Part shown: positions 25,912 to 35,517 of the stretch, piece after piece
Position numbering within the stretch: the first letter of the stretch is position 1
Layout of the letters: every line of letters begins with the position of its first letter
Source: Aquiluna sp.
GTDB taxonomy: Bacteria > Actinomycetota > Actinomycetes > Actinomycetales > Microbacteriaceae
Direction of reading: 5' to 3'
Assembly: GCA_028095925.1 (NCBI GenBank)
Contig: JAOHCW010000005.1
Coordinates: 1-64,000, forward strand
DNA: 64,000 nt
Translations under genes and position numbers: made by a program
Notes under the pieces: model-generated
What the model was told of the DNA's origin: nothing
The model's database searches: none
Seen by the model: the letters and a program-made list of their open reading frames with translations, nothing else

Positions 25912-25978
25912 AACTACCCTTCTCTTATGCTTTCAGCCTAGCCACATCGTCCCCTCAGTTCCGTGACACAATGGAGCA

Positions 25979-26506
25979 ATGACAAATCCCACCTCAGTAG
26001 CTACCCTGCACACCAATCACGGCGACATCAAGGTCAACCTCTTTGGCCTGCACGCCCCGCAAACAGTCGAGAACTTCGAGGGTCTCGCAATGGGTGCCAT
26101 CGAATGGCGTGACCCAAAGAGCGGCGAGATGAAGACCGGACCTCTCTATGAAAACGTAATCTTCCACCGCATCATCCCGGACTTCATGATTCAGGGTGGT
26201 GACCCAACCGGAACCGGTATGGGGGGCCCCGGCTACCAGTTCAAGGATGAGATTCACCCAGAGCTCAACTTTGCTGAGCCCTACAAGCTCGCCATGGCAA
26301 ACGCCGGACCGGGCACCAATGGCAGCCAGTTCTTTATTACCGTTGCACCAACCACCTGGCTTCACGGCCGTCACACCATCTTTGGTGAGGTGGCAGACGA
26401 TGCAAGCAAGAAGATCGTTGACAAGATTGCAGCAGTGGAGACCGCCGGTCAGGACCGCCCAGTCGAAGATGTAGTGCTTACCTCGGTCTCTATCGAAACT
26501 CTCTAA
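25979..26506 (+). CDS. ppiA: Cyclophilin-type peptidyl-prolyl cis-trans isomerase
   Basis: A 175-residue cytoplasmic cyclophilin without a signal peptide. FHRIIPDFMIQGGDPTGTG holds the catalytic Arg/Phe/Gln set, and NAGPGTNGSQFFITVAPTTWLHGRHTIFGEV completes the active site. It accelerates proline isomerisation during folding. In many actinobacteria ppiA lies just after the gyrA-tRNA block; here ~22 kb separates them. It is probably co-transcribed with the rhomboid gene 1 nt downstream. Confidence 0.95.
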   Translation: MTNPTSVATLHTNHGDIKVNLFGLHAPQTVENFEGLAMGAIEWRDPKSGEMKTGPLYENVIFHRIIPDFMIQGGDPTGTGMGGPGYQFKDEIHPELNFAEPYKLAMANAGPGTNGSQFFITVAPTTWLHGRHTIFGEVADDASKKIVDKIAAVETAGQDRPVEDVVLTSVSIETL

Positions 26507-26507
26507 A

Positions 26508-27158
26508 TTGGCAAGAAGGCTGGCTCGAGCCTCGCAGGCGCCGATAACCTCGGCGCTTCTGATTGTGAATGTGTTGATTTGGCTCGGCCAGATCTCCCCG
26601 CTTGGCTACATCTTCACAAATCAGTTCTTCTTTGCTCCACTTCTTGCGGCCTTTGAGCCCTGGAGAATGCTCACCAGTGGGTTTGTTCACGACTGGTCTG
26701 GGCCGATGCACATCCTTTTCAACTCCTATGCGATCTGGATATTTGGTAGAGCACTAGAGCCAATGTTGGGAACCTTTAGGTTTCTGGCGCTGTATCTGAC
26801 CTCGATTGTTGGGGGATCGCTGGCTGTGTTGTGGATATCGGATCCCCAGCAGCCTGTCGTAGGGGCATCCGGGGCTCTTTTTGGCCTGATGGGCGCCTAC
26901 TTCATCGTGATTCGCAGCCTTGGTGGAAATGCCTCGCAGATCTTTATCTTGGTCGGCATCAACTTTGCCCTGGGAATCTTTATCCCTGGTATCTCCTGGG
27001 AGGGCCACCTCGGCGGACTGGTCACCGGGCTGCTGATTGCGGGTATTTACGCGGCAACCAGAAAGCCGAACCAGCGGGTTTTGCAGCTAGCCGGGGTTGG
27101 AGGAGTGTGGGCAGTTATCTATCTTTTGACCCAGCTTCGGGTCGGGATGTGGTTCTAA
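26508..27158 (+). CDS. Rhomboid family intramembrane serine protease
   Basis: A 216-residue protein with six or so helices. The catalytic serine is in GASGALFG (Ser121) and the catalytic histidine in GHLGG (His167). HILFNSYAIWIFG supplies the conserved His/Asn of helix 2. Substrates are single-pass membrane proteins, none identified here. The start is a TTG at 26508 directly after the ppiA stop. The stop codon abuts the convergent crgA gene with no spacer. Confidence 0.92.
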   Translation: MARRLARASQAPITSALLIVNVLIWLGQISPLGYIFTNQFFFAPLLAAFEPWRMLTSGFVHDWSGPMHILFNSYAIWIFGRALEPMLGTFRFLALYLTSIVGGSLAVLWISDPQQPVVGASGALFGLMGAYFIVIRSLGGNASQIFILVGINFALGIFIPGISWEGHLGGLVTGLLIAGIYAATRKPNQRVLQLAGVGGVWAVIYLLTQLRVGMWF

Positions 27159-27422
27159 CTACTTCCAGCGGGTAGTCATCGAGAACCCGATCATGGCAAT
27201 GCCAAATCCAATCAAAATGTTCCAGTTTGAAAGGTTGATTGGGGTCGAGCTTCCGAGCGGGAATCTAGCGGAGGAGATGTAGAAGACCAAGATCCAGATC
27301 AGGCCCAAAATCATGAAGCCAAACATGGCGATTTTGTACCAAAGCGGGTTCTCGTCCTCTTCGCCAACAATCTTTGGCTTTACAGGCTTCGAGCTTTTCT
27401 TGTTGTCTCTGGATTCCGACAT
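27159..27422 (-). CDS. crgA: Cell division protein CrgA
   Basis: An 87-residue protein with a basic, Lys/Ser-rich N-terminus and two membrane helices separated by a short loop, the size and topology of CrgA. CrgA interacts with FtsZ and penicillin-binding proteins to coordinate septum formation in actinobacteria. The position between ppiA/rhomboid and the pknB cluster is conserved. The ATG is preceded by TAAACT and 7 nt. Confidence 0.9.
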   Translation of the reverse strand: MSESRDNKKSSKPVKPKIVGEEDENPLWYKIAMFGFMILGLIWILVFYISSARFPLGSSTPINLSNWNILIGFGIAMIGFSMTTRWK

Positions 27423-27429
27423 GGCTGCA

Positions 27430-27471
27430 AGTTTATTACCACGGAGGCTGCCTCGGGAACCAAAGTAGGCT
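27430..27471. promoter_or_regulatory. Divergent leaderless -10 elements of crgA and trpG/pabA
   Basis: TAAACT (27430-27435, minus strand) is 7 nt before the crgA ATG. TAGGCT (27466-27471, plus strand) is 6 nt before the amidotransferase GTG at 27478. Both genes lack a Shine-Dalgarno sequence. Confidence 0.5.
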
Positions 27472-27477
27472 ATTCAA

Positions 27478-28110
27478 GTGGTCAAGATACTGGTGCTCGA
27501 TAACTACGACAGCTTCGTCTACACGCTAAACGGCTATCTTCGCCAGCTTGGCGCGGAGACAGAGGTTATCCGCAATGACGCCATCGACGAGGCCGAGCTT
27601 CCAAACCTATTGTCAAAATTTGACGCAGTTTTGATCTCTCCGGGGCCAGGAACACCGGCAAGCGCCGGGCTTTCAATTCCCACGGTCAAGCTAGCCCTAG
27701 AGAGCAATTACCCCGTGTTTGGTGTGTGCCTGGGTCACCAGGCCATAGCTGAAGCGATGGGGGCAACAGTTCAGAGCGCCCCTGAGTTGATGCACGGCAA
27801 GACCTCTCAGGTAAACCACGAGGGAAGCCCGATCTTTGAGGGGCTTCCGCAGGGTTTCACCGCAACCCGCTACCACTCACTTGCAGTTGTCAGAGAAACC
27901 GTTCCTGAGGAACTGGTCATTACCGGTCAGACTGAGTCCGGGGTAATCATGAGCCTGCAACACAAGGAAAAGCCAATCTTTGGCGTTCAGTTCCACCCAG
28001 AGTCGGTCATGACAGAGGGTGGCTACACCATGCTGGCAAATTGGCTTGAATCTCTAGGGCTTGAGGGAGCGCGGGAAAAGGCCAAGCACCTCTCCCCACG
28101 GGTTGGCTAA
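27478..28110 (+). CDS. trpG: Anthranilate/4-amino-4-deoxychorismate synthase, glutamine amidotransferase subunit
   Basis: A 210-residue class I glutamine amidotransferase. The nucleophile is in GVCLGHQAIAEA near residue 80 and the His-Glu pair in VQFHPESVMTEGG near residue 170. It supplies ammonia for anthranilate or aminodeoxychorismate; the two functions (trpG/pabA) cannot be separated by sequence and are often shared. The position next to pknB is conserved in actinobacteria. The GTG start is chosen from the leaderless -10. Its stop overlaps the pknB stop by 4 bp. Confidence 0.9.
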   Translation: MVKILVLDNYDSFVYTLNGYLRQLGAETEVIRNDAIDEAELPNLLSKFDAVLISPGPGTPASAGLSIPTVKLALESNYPVFGVCLGHQAIAEAMGATVQSAPELMHGKTSQVNHEGSPIFEGLPQGFTATRYHSLAVVRETVPEELVITGQTESGVIMSLQHKEKPIFGVQFHPESVMTEGGYTMLANWLESLGLEGAREKAKHLSPRVG

Positions 28111-29930
28111 CCCTCGGTAGCAGGCTCCTCAGTTGGGGCAGGCTCCATAGTCCCATCACCAGGTGAGTTTGGGTCTGGGTTTTCAGGGTCAATTCCACCG
28201 ATGCACTCGACATAAAGAACTATGTTTTGCTTCTGTTTTGCTTCACCGGGCAGGATTGACTGCTCCAAAACCACGTTTCCTGGGGTGCCAGTGCAGAGCT
28301 CGGCATCCAAAATCTCCACTGCCACTGTGTAACCAATTGCGGGATCGGTCATGATGCCCCTGGCCTCCAAAACCTCGAGGTTCCTGACGTCGGGCACCTG
28401 AACCGTTCCATCGGAAAGAATCAGGTTCACCACGCTGCCCAGAGGCAATCTTGCATTTGTGACCGGATCCGAGGCGATTACCGTGCCTTCGGCCACCGAT
28501 GGAGATCCGACAACGGTAATGGAGCCGACACTGAGACCTCGGTCCTCGATTAGTTTCACTGCGTCTGCTTCCAGCGCACCGACCACGTTCGGAACAGTGA
28601 CCTCGGTTGCACCCGAGGACACATAGAGCGTTACAGGGGTATTGCTCAGCACTACCGTTCCAGACTCTGGCTCCTGACGGATCACCACGCCCTCGGGAAC
28701 AGTCTCGCTCTTCTCGTAGACCCTGAGGACCACAAGATCCTGGTCTCCGAGGGTGCCAAGCGCATCGTCATAGAGAGAACCAACGACGTTCGCCACCTCA
28801 ATACCGCTGGATGGTGCAGTTGGCGATGGGTTGGAACCAAGGTTCATGACCCAGAACAAAAGACCAACCAAAATCACCAGCACGCCTGTGCCGAGGCCCC
28901 ACAGCACCCCAGCACCAATCTTGTTACTGGTTGTGGTGATCTGGCGGCTTGGAGCGGTTTCAAAACCTTCAAGCAGCGACGTTGGCATTGACTCCGGCTC
29001 TGTAATTAGCTCAGTGGCATCTAGGTCCACAGGCTTCATCTCCTGCACTGGCTTTGAGATCTTCTCGGTTAGCGGAGAGCCGGTCATCGCAGCGAGAAGG
29101 TGCTCCCGGAACTCCTCAGCAGTCTGGTAGCGCTCGTCTCGATCTTTGGCCATGGCCCTTGCGACAACCGCATCTAGCTCACTTGAGACGCTGGGGTTGT
29201 GAGTTGAGGGCAGCGGCGCCTCTTCGCTGACGTGTTGGTAGGCAACCGATACTGCGCTCTCACCCTTGAATGGGGGCCTGCCCGAGAGCAGCTCGTAGAG
29301 GATGATGCCAGTTGAGTAGAGATCGGTTCTGGCATCAACCGCATCGCCTCTCGCCTGCTCTGGCGAGAAATACTGCGCTGTGCCAACGATGCCTGCGGTA
29401 GCAGCCTGCGTGGCAGAGTTGTCCGAGACCGCTCTGGCAATTCCAAAGTCCATCACCTTCACCGAGTCGTTTTCGCCCACCATTACGTTGGCGGGTTTGA
29501 TATCGCGGTGTATGACGCCGGAACGGTGGGAGATCTCCAAGGCGCCAAGAATGCCAGCTACAAACTTGACCGCCCTGGCCGTATCGACCTTGCCCTCGTG
29601 AATGAGGTCCCTGAGCAGCCTGCCCTTGACGAGCTCCATGATGATGAACGGCGTCTTGACCTGGTTGCCATTGGCGTCTGTGCTTTCCTCTTCGCCGGCG
29701 TCGTAGATGCGCACGATAGAAGGGTGAGCCATGCGAGCCGAGGCCTGAGCCTCCTGGCGGAACTTGGCTTCAAAATTGGCGTCGGTAGCTAGATCTGACT
29801 TAAGCAGCTTGATTGCCACAGTCCTACCGAGGCGGGTGTCATAGCCTTCGTAAACCTCGGCCATCCCCCCGCGACCAACAAGTTGACCGATACGGTAGCG
29901 CCCGGCGATCAGTCTTTCGTTTTCGTTCAC
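28107..29930 (-). CDS. pknB: Serine/threonine protein kinase PknB with PASTA domains
   Basis: A 607-residue receptor kinase. The kinase domain occupies about residues 11-275, with the glycine loop VGRGGMAEVYEG, Lys41 in VAIKLL, HRDIKPANV near residue 140 and DFGIARA. A single membrane helix lies near 345-365. Three extracellular PASTA repeats follow, ending in an acidic Pro/Glu-rich tail. PASTA domains bind muropeptides or lipid II and tie kinase activity to wall growth. The GTG start follows GAAAGAG. It is the last gene of the growth cluster. Confidence 0.96.
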   Translation of the reverse strand: MNENERLIAGRYRIGQLVGRGGMAEVYEGYDTRLGRTVAIKLLKSDLATDANFEAKFRQEAQASARMAHPSIVRIYDAGEEESTDANGNQVKTPFIIMELVKGRLLRDLIHEGKVDTARAVKFVAGILGALEISHRSGVIHRDIKPANVMVGENDSVKVMDFGIARAVSDNSATQAATAGIVGTAQYFSPEQARGDAVDARTDLYSTGIILYELLSGRPPFKGESAVSVAYQHVSEEAPLPSTHNPSVSSELDAVVARAMAKDRDERYQTAEEFREHLLAAMTGSPLTEKISKPVQEMKPVDLDATELITEPESMPTSLLEGFETAPSRQITTTSNKIGAGVLWGLGTGVLVILVGLLFWVMNLGSNPSPTAPSSGIEVANVVGSLYDDALGTLGDQDLVVLRVYEKSETVPEGVVIRQEPESGTVVLSNTPVTLYVSSGATEVTVPNVVGALEADAVKLIEDRGLSVGSITVVGSPSVAEGTVIASDPVTNARLPLGSVVNLILSDGTVQVPDVRNLEVLEARGIMTDPAIGYTVAVEILDAELCTGTPGNVVLEQSILPGEAKQKQNIVLYVECIGGIDPENPDPNSPGDGTMEPAPTEEPATEG

Positions 29931-30006
29931 GCTGCTCTTTCTACTGGGTGAAAGTCTAGTTTTGGCAAGCTACTGCGCCTTTACCGACTCGGTCACATTG
30001 TTGTTA

Positions 30007-31464
30007 CTAATCACTTGGCGCTGGCTCCTCCGCAGGTGCGTCTGGGTCAGGTTCAACTGTTACTTCGTCACTAATAGTCGGAGACTCACTTATGTCTGGC
30101 GAGACTGTCGCCGACTCGGTCGGGTCTGGGTCTGGAATCTCAACCGGGATCTCGGCAAAGTTGCCTACGTAGTAGGTGACGTCTATGGTGCTGCCCTGGA
30201 CGATACTTCCCGTAGGGGATACGGCATACACCGTGCGGACCCTAGGGTCGTCCCCTGGGATTAGTTCGCCGGGTATGGCATTCACCACAAACCCTTGCTC
30301 GGTGAGCGTGGCGGTCACATCACTGAGGTTCTGGTCGATGATGTCCGAGCGCAGTATCAGGATGTTTTGTGGCTCATCTGAAGGCTCAGGCTCTGCTGTG
30401 GGTTCCGGGCTCGGCTCTTGCGTCTGAGTTTGGGTGGGCGAAGGAGCCTGAACAACGTCGTCGGCATTTGGGTCAGAGAGAATCGCAACAATCACGACAA
30501 CTGCAGTCAGGCCAAGCAGTCCCAAGGTTGCAATCCAGGGCCAAACAATTGGTGCCCTAGGGAGTGGGGCGGTGTCGGTGGTGATCAGCTCGGTTACGGG
30601 ATCGTCCTCCACCTCCTTGATGCTTCTGATAGTCGGCTTACCCTTTTTCTCACGAAGCAAGGCTTCTGCTCTAATTGCAAGCGAGGTGGCTGACTCGGGT
30701 CTCTGGTTGGGCTTCTTGGCCAGGCAGCTGAGCACAAGGTTCTGAACCCTGGGGTCTATTGACTCTGGCAGCGCGGGAGGCATCTCGTTGATGTGGGCCA
30801 TGGCGATTGCCATTTGGTTCTCACCGGTGAATGGCCGCTTGCCGCTTAGCGCCTCATAGGCCACAACGCCCAGCGAGTAAAGATCGGTGGCTGGTGTCGA
30901 CGGTTTACCTGTCGCCTGTTCCGGTGCCAGGTACTGAACAGTGCCCATAACCTGACCAGTCTTGGTCAGCGGAACCTGATCGCCCACCCTGGCAATGCCA
31001 AAGTCGGTGATTTTGACCTTGCCATCGGGTGTAATCAAGAGGTTGCCAGGCTTGATGTCTCTATGGACAAGTCCCCTGGCGTGCGCAGCGCCCAACGCTC
31101 TTGCCGTTTGCGCCATGATGTCCAAAACTCTGGTGTCGGGAAGCTTCTTCTCTCTCTCGATCACCCGAGAAAGTGACTCTCCTGGAACCAGCTCCATGAC
31201 TAGGTACGCGGCATTTGTGTCCTCGCCATAGTCATAGACATTGGCAATGCCCTCGTGCTCAACCAGGGCCGCAGACTTGGCCTCAGTTCTAAACCTCTCA
31301 ATGAATAGCGGGTCAGAGAGGTACTCCTCCTTAAGAATCTTGATGGCAACCTGGCGCAGGATTAGCTCATCCTCGGCCTGCCAAACCTCTCCCATGCCAC
31401 CGATGGCAATGCGAAGCTGCAGGCGATAGCGATCGCCATAGAGCTGCCCTACCGCCGGCTTCAC
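30007..31464 (-). CDS. pknA: Serine/threonine protein kinase PknA, with a PASTA-like domain
   Basis: A 485-residue kinase. The kinase domain spans about 10-270: [35 protein letters not shown] membrane helix is near 320-345, followed by a Thr/Gln/Pro/Glu linker. One PASTA-like unit ([20 protein letters not shown] to VTYYVG) and an acidic Thr/Pro/Asp tail come after it. M. tuberculosis PknA lacks PASTA domains, so the extracellular unit is notable. It overlaps pbpA by 4 bp and regulates growth and division with PknB and the phosphatase PstP. Confidence 0.94.
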   Translation of the reverse strand: MKPAVGQLYGDRYRLQLRIAIGGMGEVWQAEDELILRQVAIKILKEEYLSDPLFIERFRTEAKSAALVEHEGIANVYDYGEDTNAAYLVMELVPGESLSRVIEREKKLPDTRVLDIMAQTARALGAAHARGLVHRDIKPGNLLITPDGKVKITDFGIARVGDQVPLTKTGQVMGTVQYLAPEQATGKPSTPATDLYSLGVVAYEALSGKRPFTGENQMAIAMAHINEMPPALPESIDPRVQNLVLSCLAKKPNQRPESATSLAIRAEALLREKKGKPTIRSIKEVEDDPVTELITTDTAPLPRAPIVWPWIATLGLLGLTAVVVIVAILSDPNADDVVQAPSPTQTQTQEPSPEPTAEPEPSDEPQNILILRSDIIDQNLSDVTATLTEQGFVVNAIPGELIPGDDPRVRTVYAVSPTGSIVQGSTIDVTYYVGNFAEIPVEIPDPDPTESATVSPDISESPTISDEVTVEPDPDAPAEEPAPSD

Positions 31465-32909
31465 TTGAGCACCGCTTCCATCACTGCCTTGGCAATCGGA
31501 GCAGCCAGCTGGTTGCCCGTGCCGTTTTGGCCAATGCCGCCGCCATCTTCGATGACCACCGTCACCACAACCTGAGGCTTCTCAGCGGGCGCGAAGCCGG
31601 TGAACCAGAGGGTGTAGGGCTCGGCGGGACCGTTTTCGGCGGTGCCGGTCTTGCCGGCAACTGCAACCTGAGAGATACCAGCCCTACCAGCAACACCAAT
31701 CTCTACCGAGTCCACCATCATGCGGGTTAGAAAGCCGGCGGTCTCTCTCGAGATGGGTGAGGAAAACACGGTTGGTTGCGGCTGGGAGAGGATGTTTAGG
31801 TTGCTAGCAACGACGGTCTTGATGAGCTGCGGGTTCATGATCACGCCTTGATTGGCGATGGCCGCGGTCACCAAAGCCATCTGCAGCGGAGAAACCCGAA
31901 CATCAAACTGCCCAAAGCCGCTCAGTCCAGTCTGGGCCAGGTCCATACCCTCCGGATAGGTGCTTGGAGTAACTGCCAGCGGAATCTCAATCTCGTCGCC
32001 AAATCCCATCAGTTCCGCCTGGGCCCGGATTCTGTCTTGGCCCAGCTCAACCGCAAGCATCGCAAAGGGAATATTGCAAGACCGGATCAGAGCCGTCTCG
32101 AGGGTTACGGTCTCACCCGCCCCACAGCTGGAGTTGTTGGAGTTGAATACCGGTGTCGATGTTCCCGGCAGCACATACTCGCTTAGATTCTCGAAGCTGG
32201 ATTGGGTTGTGTAGTTGCCGGACTCCAAAGCTGCCGCAGCAACCACCAGTTTGAACACCGAGCCGGGAGGGTAGAGGTCACCTCCGATAGCCCTGTTTAC
32301 AAGTGGGTTGTCTTCGTTTTCCGAATAGTTTCGTGAGGCGTCGAGAACATCTCCATAGACGTGCGAGGCAAGGAGATTTGCATCAAAGGTTGGCTTCGAG
32401 ACCAGCGCCAGGATTCTCCCGGTGGCAGGCTCAATCGCGACTACAGCTCCCTTGCGATTACCAAGCGCATCCCAGGCGGCTCGCTGGGCGTCCGGATCGA
32501 TGGTGAGCTCAACTGCGGCACCTGTTACCGGAGTGCCATCGAGAAGCGCATTGATCTGCTCGAAGAACTGGGCTCCGGACTGACCGGAGAGATAGTTGTT
32601 CATAGCTCGCTCTATGCCGGTGGTGCCTGTGAAGACGGAGTAGTAGCCGGTGATGGGGCTATATATGACGCTCTCGTACTCCCTGAGAAAGCGGTAATCA
32701 TCGTTCACGGCAGTGGAGGTTACGATGGCCTCGCCCCCGACCAAAATTGCTCCGCGCTGAGTCTTATATGTCTCATAGGAGGCCCTGACATTGCGGCTGT
32801 CGAGGTAGAGCTCTCCAGTCCTGACTACCTGGATTGAGCTAGCCATAGCGAAAAGAGCGATGAACATGATCGTCAGGATTAGCCCAACTCTTCTCACCTG
32901 CCGATTCAC
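31461..32909 (-). CDS. pbpA: Class B penicillin-binding protein PbpA
   Basis: A 482-residue transpeptidase with an N-terminal membrane anchor (about 8-28). The active-site serine is in PPGSVFKL (SxxK), the second motif is RSCNIPFA (SxN) and the third is AGKTGTAEN (KTG). It cross-links peptidoglycan together with the neighbouring RodA/FtsW glycosyltransferase, whose stop codon it overlaps by 4 bp. Confidence 0.95.
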   Translation of the reverse strand: MNRQVRRVGLILTIMFIALFAMASSIQVVRTGELYLDSRNVRASYETYKTQRGAILVGGEAIVTSTAVNDDYRFLREYESVIYSPITGYYSVFTGTTGIERAMNNYLSGQSGAQFFEQINALLDGTPVTGAAVELTIDPDAQRAAWDALGNRKGAVVAIEPATGRILALVSKPTFDANLLASHVYGDVLDASRNYSENEDNPLVNRAIGGDLYPPGSVFKLVVAAAALESGNYTTQSSFENLSEYVLPGTSTPVFNSNNSSCGAGETVTLETALIRSCNIPFAMLAVELGQDRIRAQAELMGFGDEIEIPLAVTPSTYPEGMDLAQTGLSGFGQFDVRVSPLQMALVTAAIANQGVIMNPQLIKTVVASNLNILSQPQPTVFSSPISRETAGFLTRMMVDSVEIGVAGRAGISQVAVAGKTGTAENGPAEPYTLWFTGFAPAEKPQVVVTVVIEDGGGIGQNGTGNQLAAPIAKAVMEAVLK

Positions 32910-34267
32910 TTATTACTCCTCAGCGAAGAGTCACTGATAATCAAAAGCAGCGCGATGATCGACCAGTTGGCAAGCAGGGAGGAACCACCGGCAGCTAGGA
33001 ATGGCGTGGTGAGTCCAGTGAGAGGCAAAAGCCCCATGACGCCCCCGGCAACAACAAACACCTGTAGTCCAATAACAAAGGCAAGGCCGAGAGCGAGCAG
33101 CTTAGAGAAGTCATCGGGGTGGCTATTGGCAATCCTGAGGCCCCTGTAGACAAGCAGGAGGTAGACCGCGAGGATTACGAAGACGCCAGCGAGCCCAAGC
33201 TCCTCACCCAGAGCTGCGAAGATGAAGTCGCTTTCAGCAAGAGGGATTAGCTGTGGAAACCCACCACCCAAACCGGTGCCAATGACATCGCCGTTGGCCA
33301 TGCCGAACAGGCCCTGAACCAACTGATAGCTGCCGCCAATAGCGGTGTAGTTGGCACTGGAGAAAGGATCTAGCCAGACCTCGAAGCGCCGCTCCACATA
33401 GTCAAAGAACCTAGAGGCAACCAGAGCACCGGTGACCATCATCACCAGTCCTGCGCCGATATAAAAGCCACGTCCGGTTGCTGTGTAGACCATCACCAAG
33501 AACAGGCCAAAGTACAAAATCGAAGTTCCCAAATCTCGCTGCACAATAAGCACACCCAGGGAGGCAAACCAGAAGAGCAGGATCGGACCCAAATCCTTGG
33601 CCCTTGGCACCTTAACCCCAAGCACTCGCGAGCCAATTTCAGCCAAAGACCCCTGACGAGAGACCAGGTAACCGGCAAAGAATATTGCGAGCAGGATCTT
33701 TGCAATCTCTCCCGGCTGGAAGCTCAGTTCGTCGGTCCCAACCCACAAAGTTGCGCCATTCACCGTTCTGCCAATCACCGGTGCTGCTGGAAGTAGCAGC
33801 AGTACCACTGCGGCAAGGCCAGAGATAAAGGGGAACCTGCGAAGTGCCAGGTGGTTTGGGACCACCCGAATAACCGCAGCGGCAATCAGCATTGCAAAGC
33901 AGCTAAGCCAGACCTGGCGCTGGGCAAAGAGGTCGCTTCCGCCAGCGGAAAGCTCTGCTAGGTCGAGCCGGTAGATCATCGCAATGCCTAGACCGTTTAG
34001 TAAAAAAGCCAGCGGCAGCATCAGCCCATCGGCCTTGACCGCATACTTTCTCAGCACCCAGTGGACGATCATTGCGCTGAGGGTGGGAGGGGCCCAGTAG
34101 AGAAGCATCTCCCAAGTCATGATCTGCAGAATTGAGAGCTGAATCTGGGCGAGGGCAAAGGCATGAATTCCGGATACCCAGAAAATCAGCATTGCCTCAA
34201 AGTTTCGAGAGCGCGGCACCGCTCGAATCAGGTTGGGTATTGCACTGGTGAGGCTGAGGTTACTCAT
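32906..34267 (-). CDS. rodA: SEDS family glycosyltransferase RodA/FtsW
   Basis: A 453-residue protein with 10-12 membrane helices. Conserved SEDS segments include VNGATLWVGTDELSFQPGEIAKILLAIF, ESDFIFAALGEELGLAG and LTGLTTPFLAAGGSSLLANW. It polymerises lipid II; the pairing with PbpA makes an elongation synthase. It overlaps pstP by 8 bp. In this cluster actinobacteria have RodA rather than the divisome FtsW. Confidence 0.95.
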   Translation of the reverse strand: MSNLSLTSAIPNLIRAVPRSRNFEAMLIFWVSGIHAFALAQIQLSILQIMTWEMLLYWAPPTLSAMIVHWVLRKYAVKADGLMLPLAFLLNGLGIAMIYRLDLAELSAGGSDLFAQRQVWLSCFAMLIAAAVIRVVPNHLALRRFPFISGLAAVVLLLLPAAPVIGRTVNGATLWVGTDELSFQPGEIAKILLAIFFAGYLVSRQGSLAEIGSRVLGVKVPRAKDLGPILLFWFASLGVLIVQRDLGTSILYFGLFLVMVYTATGRGFYIGAGLVMMVTGALVASRFFDYVERRFEVWLDPFSSANYTAIGGSYQLVQGLFGMANGDVIGTGLGGGFPQLIPLAESDFIFAALGEELGLAGVFVILAVYLLLVYRGLRIANSHPDDFSKLLALGLAFVIGLQVFVVAGGVMGLLPLTGLTTPFLAAGGSSLLANWSIIALLLIISDSSLRSNK

Positions 34268-35513
34268 CCACGCTCTCCTCCAGCTGACTCAAAATTCTGA
34301 GCGCGTCCTCGAGGGACTCTGCCGAGATTGACCTGTCAATCAGCTCCTGCTGGAAGGGAGAGAGGTCTTCGATGTCAATCTCGCTAACTTGATAGGGCTG
34401 CGAGAACTTCAGTGGCCCAAGCTGCTCGCGGATGCCCTGATAGATAGTTACCTGACCCTCAAACTCAGCGACGTAATACCTGGTCTGGGTGTAGCTGTAG
34501 GCGAGCCAACCGATGCCAATCACGGCTGCGACCAGCAGGAGCCAGCCCAGAATCGTCCTTGCACCGCGCCAGCGAATCTTCCTTCTTGTCTCCAAGAGAA
34601 TCTTCTCGAGGACCTCCTCTGATTCTGGGCGATACTCCGCAGGGTCCTCTGGGGTCTGCAGCAGTTCGAGGAGGCTTCTCGGGTTTAGCAGCTGAAGAAT
34701 CTTGCCGCCGCGGCGCTCTTCGATGACAACTTCGTTGGAGGCACTACCGACGAACTGAGCACCGGGCTCAAAGTCCACCTGGGTACCCGAGCGCATTATG
34801 TCGGCAACGACCACGGTTACGTTATCGGGCGCTCCAAACTCGAGCGCCTCCCCAACCAACAACTCCGCTGCTTCCTCGGTCGGCACCTTGCTGGCAAGGA
34901 TTCGCTCCATCACCTCTTCGGGGACGACTCCTGAGAGGCCATCGCTGCAGAGCATCCAGCGGTCACCGACCTGGGCATCAAACAGAGCAATGTCCAGTTC
35001 AGGGTCTCCCTGAACATCGCCCAGGACCCTCATAAGAACGCTGCGCCTTGGGTGGACGAGGGCTTCCTCTGGAGTGATGCGACCCAGCTCCACAAGCCTC
35101 TGCACGAAGGTGTGGTCCGTGGTTATCTGGCTAACCTCACCATCGCGAACCCGATAGATACGGGAGTCTCCGATATGTGCGGTGATGATTTGATCGCCGT
35201 GAATCAGCATCCCGGAGAAGGTGGTTCCCATGCCCTCAAGCTCGGGGTGCTCCTTTACGGTTTCGGAGAGCATGCCGTTTGCCTCGAGAATGCCCTGCTT
35301 CAGAGTCTCGATGGCCTCCTCGGCACTGTCGTACTTGTTGTCCGTTAGCGCAACCCGCTGGCTGGTGATAGCACTGGCGATATCACCACCGGCGTGGCCA
35401 CCCATGCCATCGGCGACGAAGAACAGCTGATAACCGGCATAACCGGAATCCTGATTGGAGCTGCGGTGCTTTCCAATATCGGAGGCCGCATAGCTGACGG
35501 TTTTGATGGCCAA
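34260..35513 (-). CDS. pstP: PP2C-family Ser/Thr protein phosphatase PstP
   Basis: A 417-residue phosphatase. The PP2C domain (about 1-235) carries the metal-binding motifs DGMGGHAGGDIAS, GDSRIYRVRDG and APDNVTVVVAD. A Glu-rich linker is followed by a single membrane helix near 330-350 and a C-terminal extracytoplasmic part. It dephosphorylates PknA/PknB and their targets. It is separated from fhaB by only 4 nt. Confidence 0.95.
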   Translation of the reverse strand: MAIKTVSYAASDIGKHRSSNQDSGYAGYQLFFVADGMGGHAGGDIASAITSQRVALTDNKYDSAEEAIETLKQGILEANGMLSETVKEHPELEGMGTTFSGMLIHGDQIITAHIGDSRIYRVRDGEVSQITTDHTFVQRLVELGRITPEEALVHPRRSVLMRVLGDVQGDPELDIALFDAQVGDRWMLCSDGLSGVVPEEVMERILASKVPTEEAAELLVGEALEFGAPDNVTVVVADIMRSGTQVDFEPGAQFVGSASNEVVIEERRGGKILQLLNPRSLLELLQTPEDPAEYRPESEEVLEKILLETRRKIRWRGARTILGWLLLVAAVIGIGWLAYSYTQTRYYVAEFEGQVTIYQGIREQLGPLKFSQPYQVSEIDIEDLSPFQQELIDRSISAESLEDALRILSQLEESVDE

Positions 35514-35517
35514 GGGA

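Noticed and set aside
28354-32837. Long plus-strand open frames over the pknB, pknA and pbpA genes.
   Set aside because: They are antisense shadows of genes with full domain evidence, caused by codon bias.
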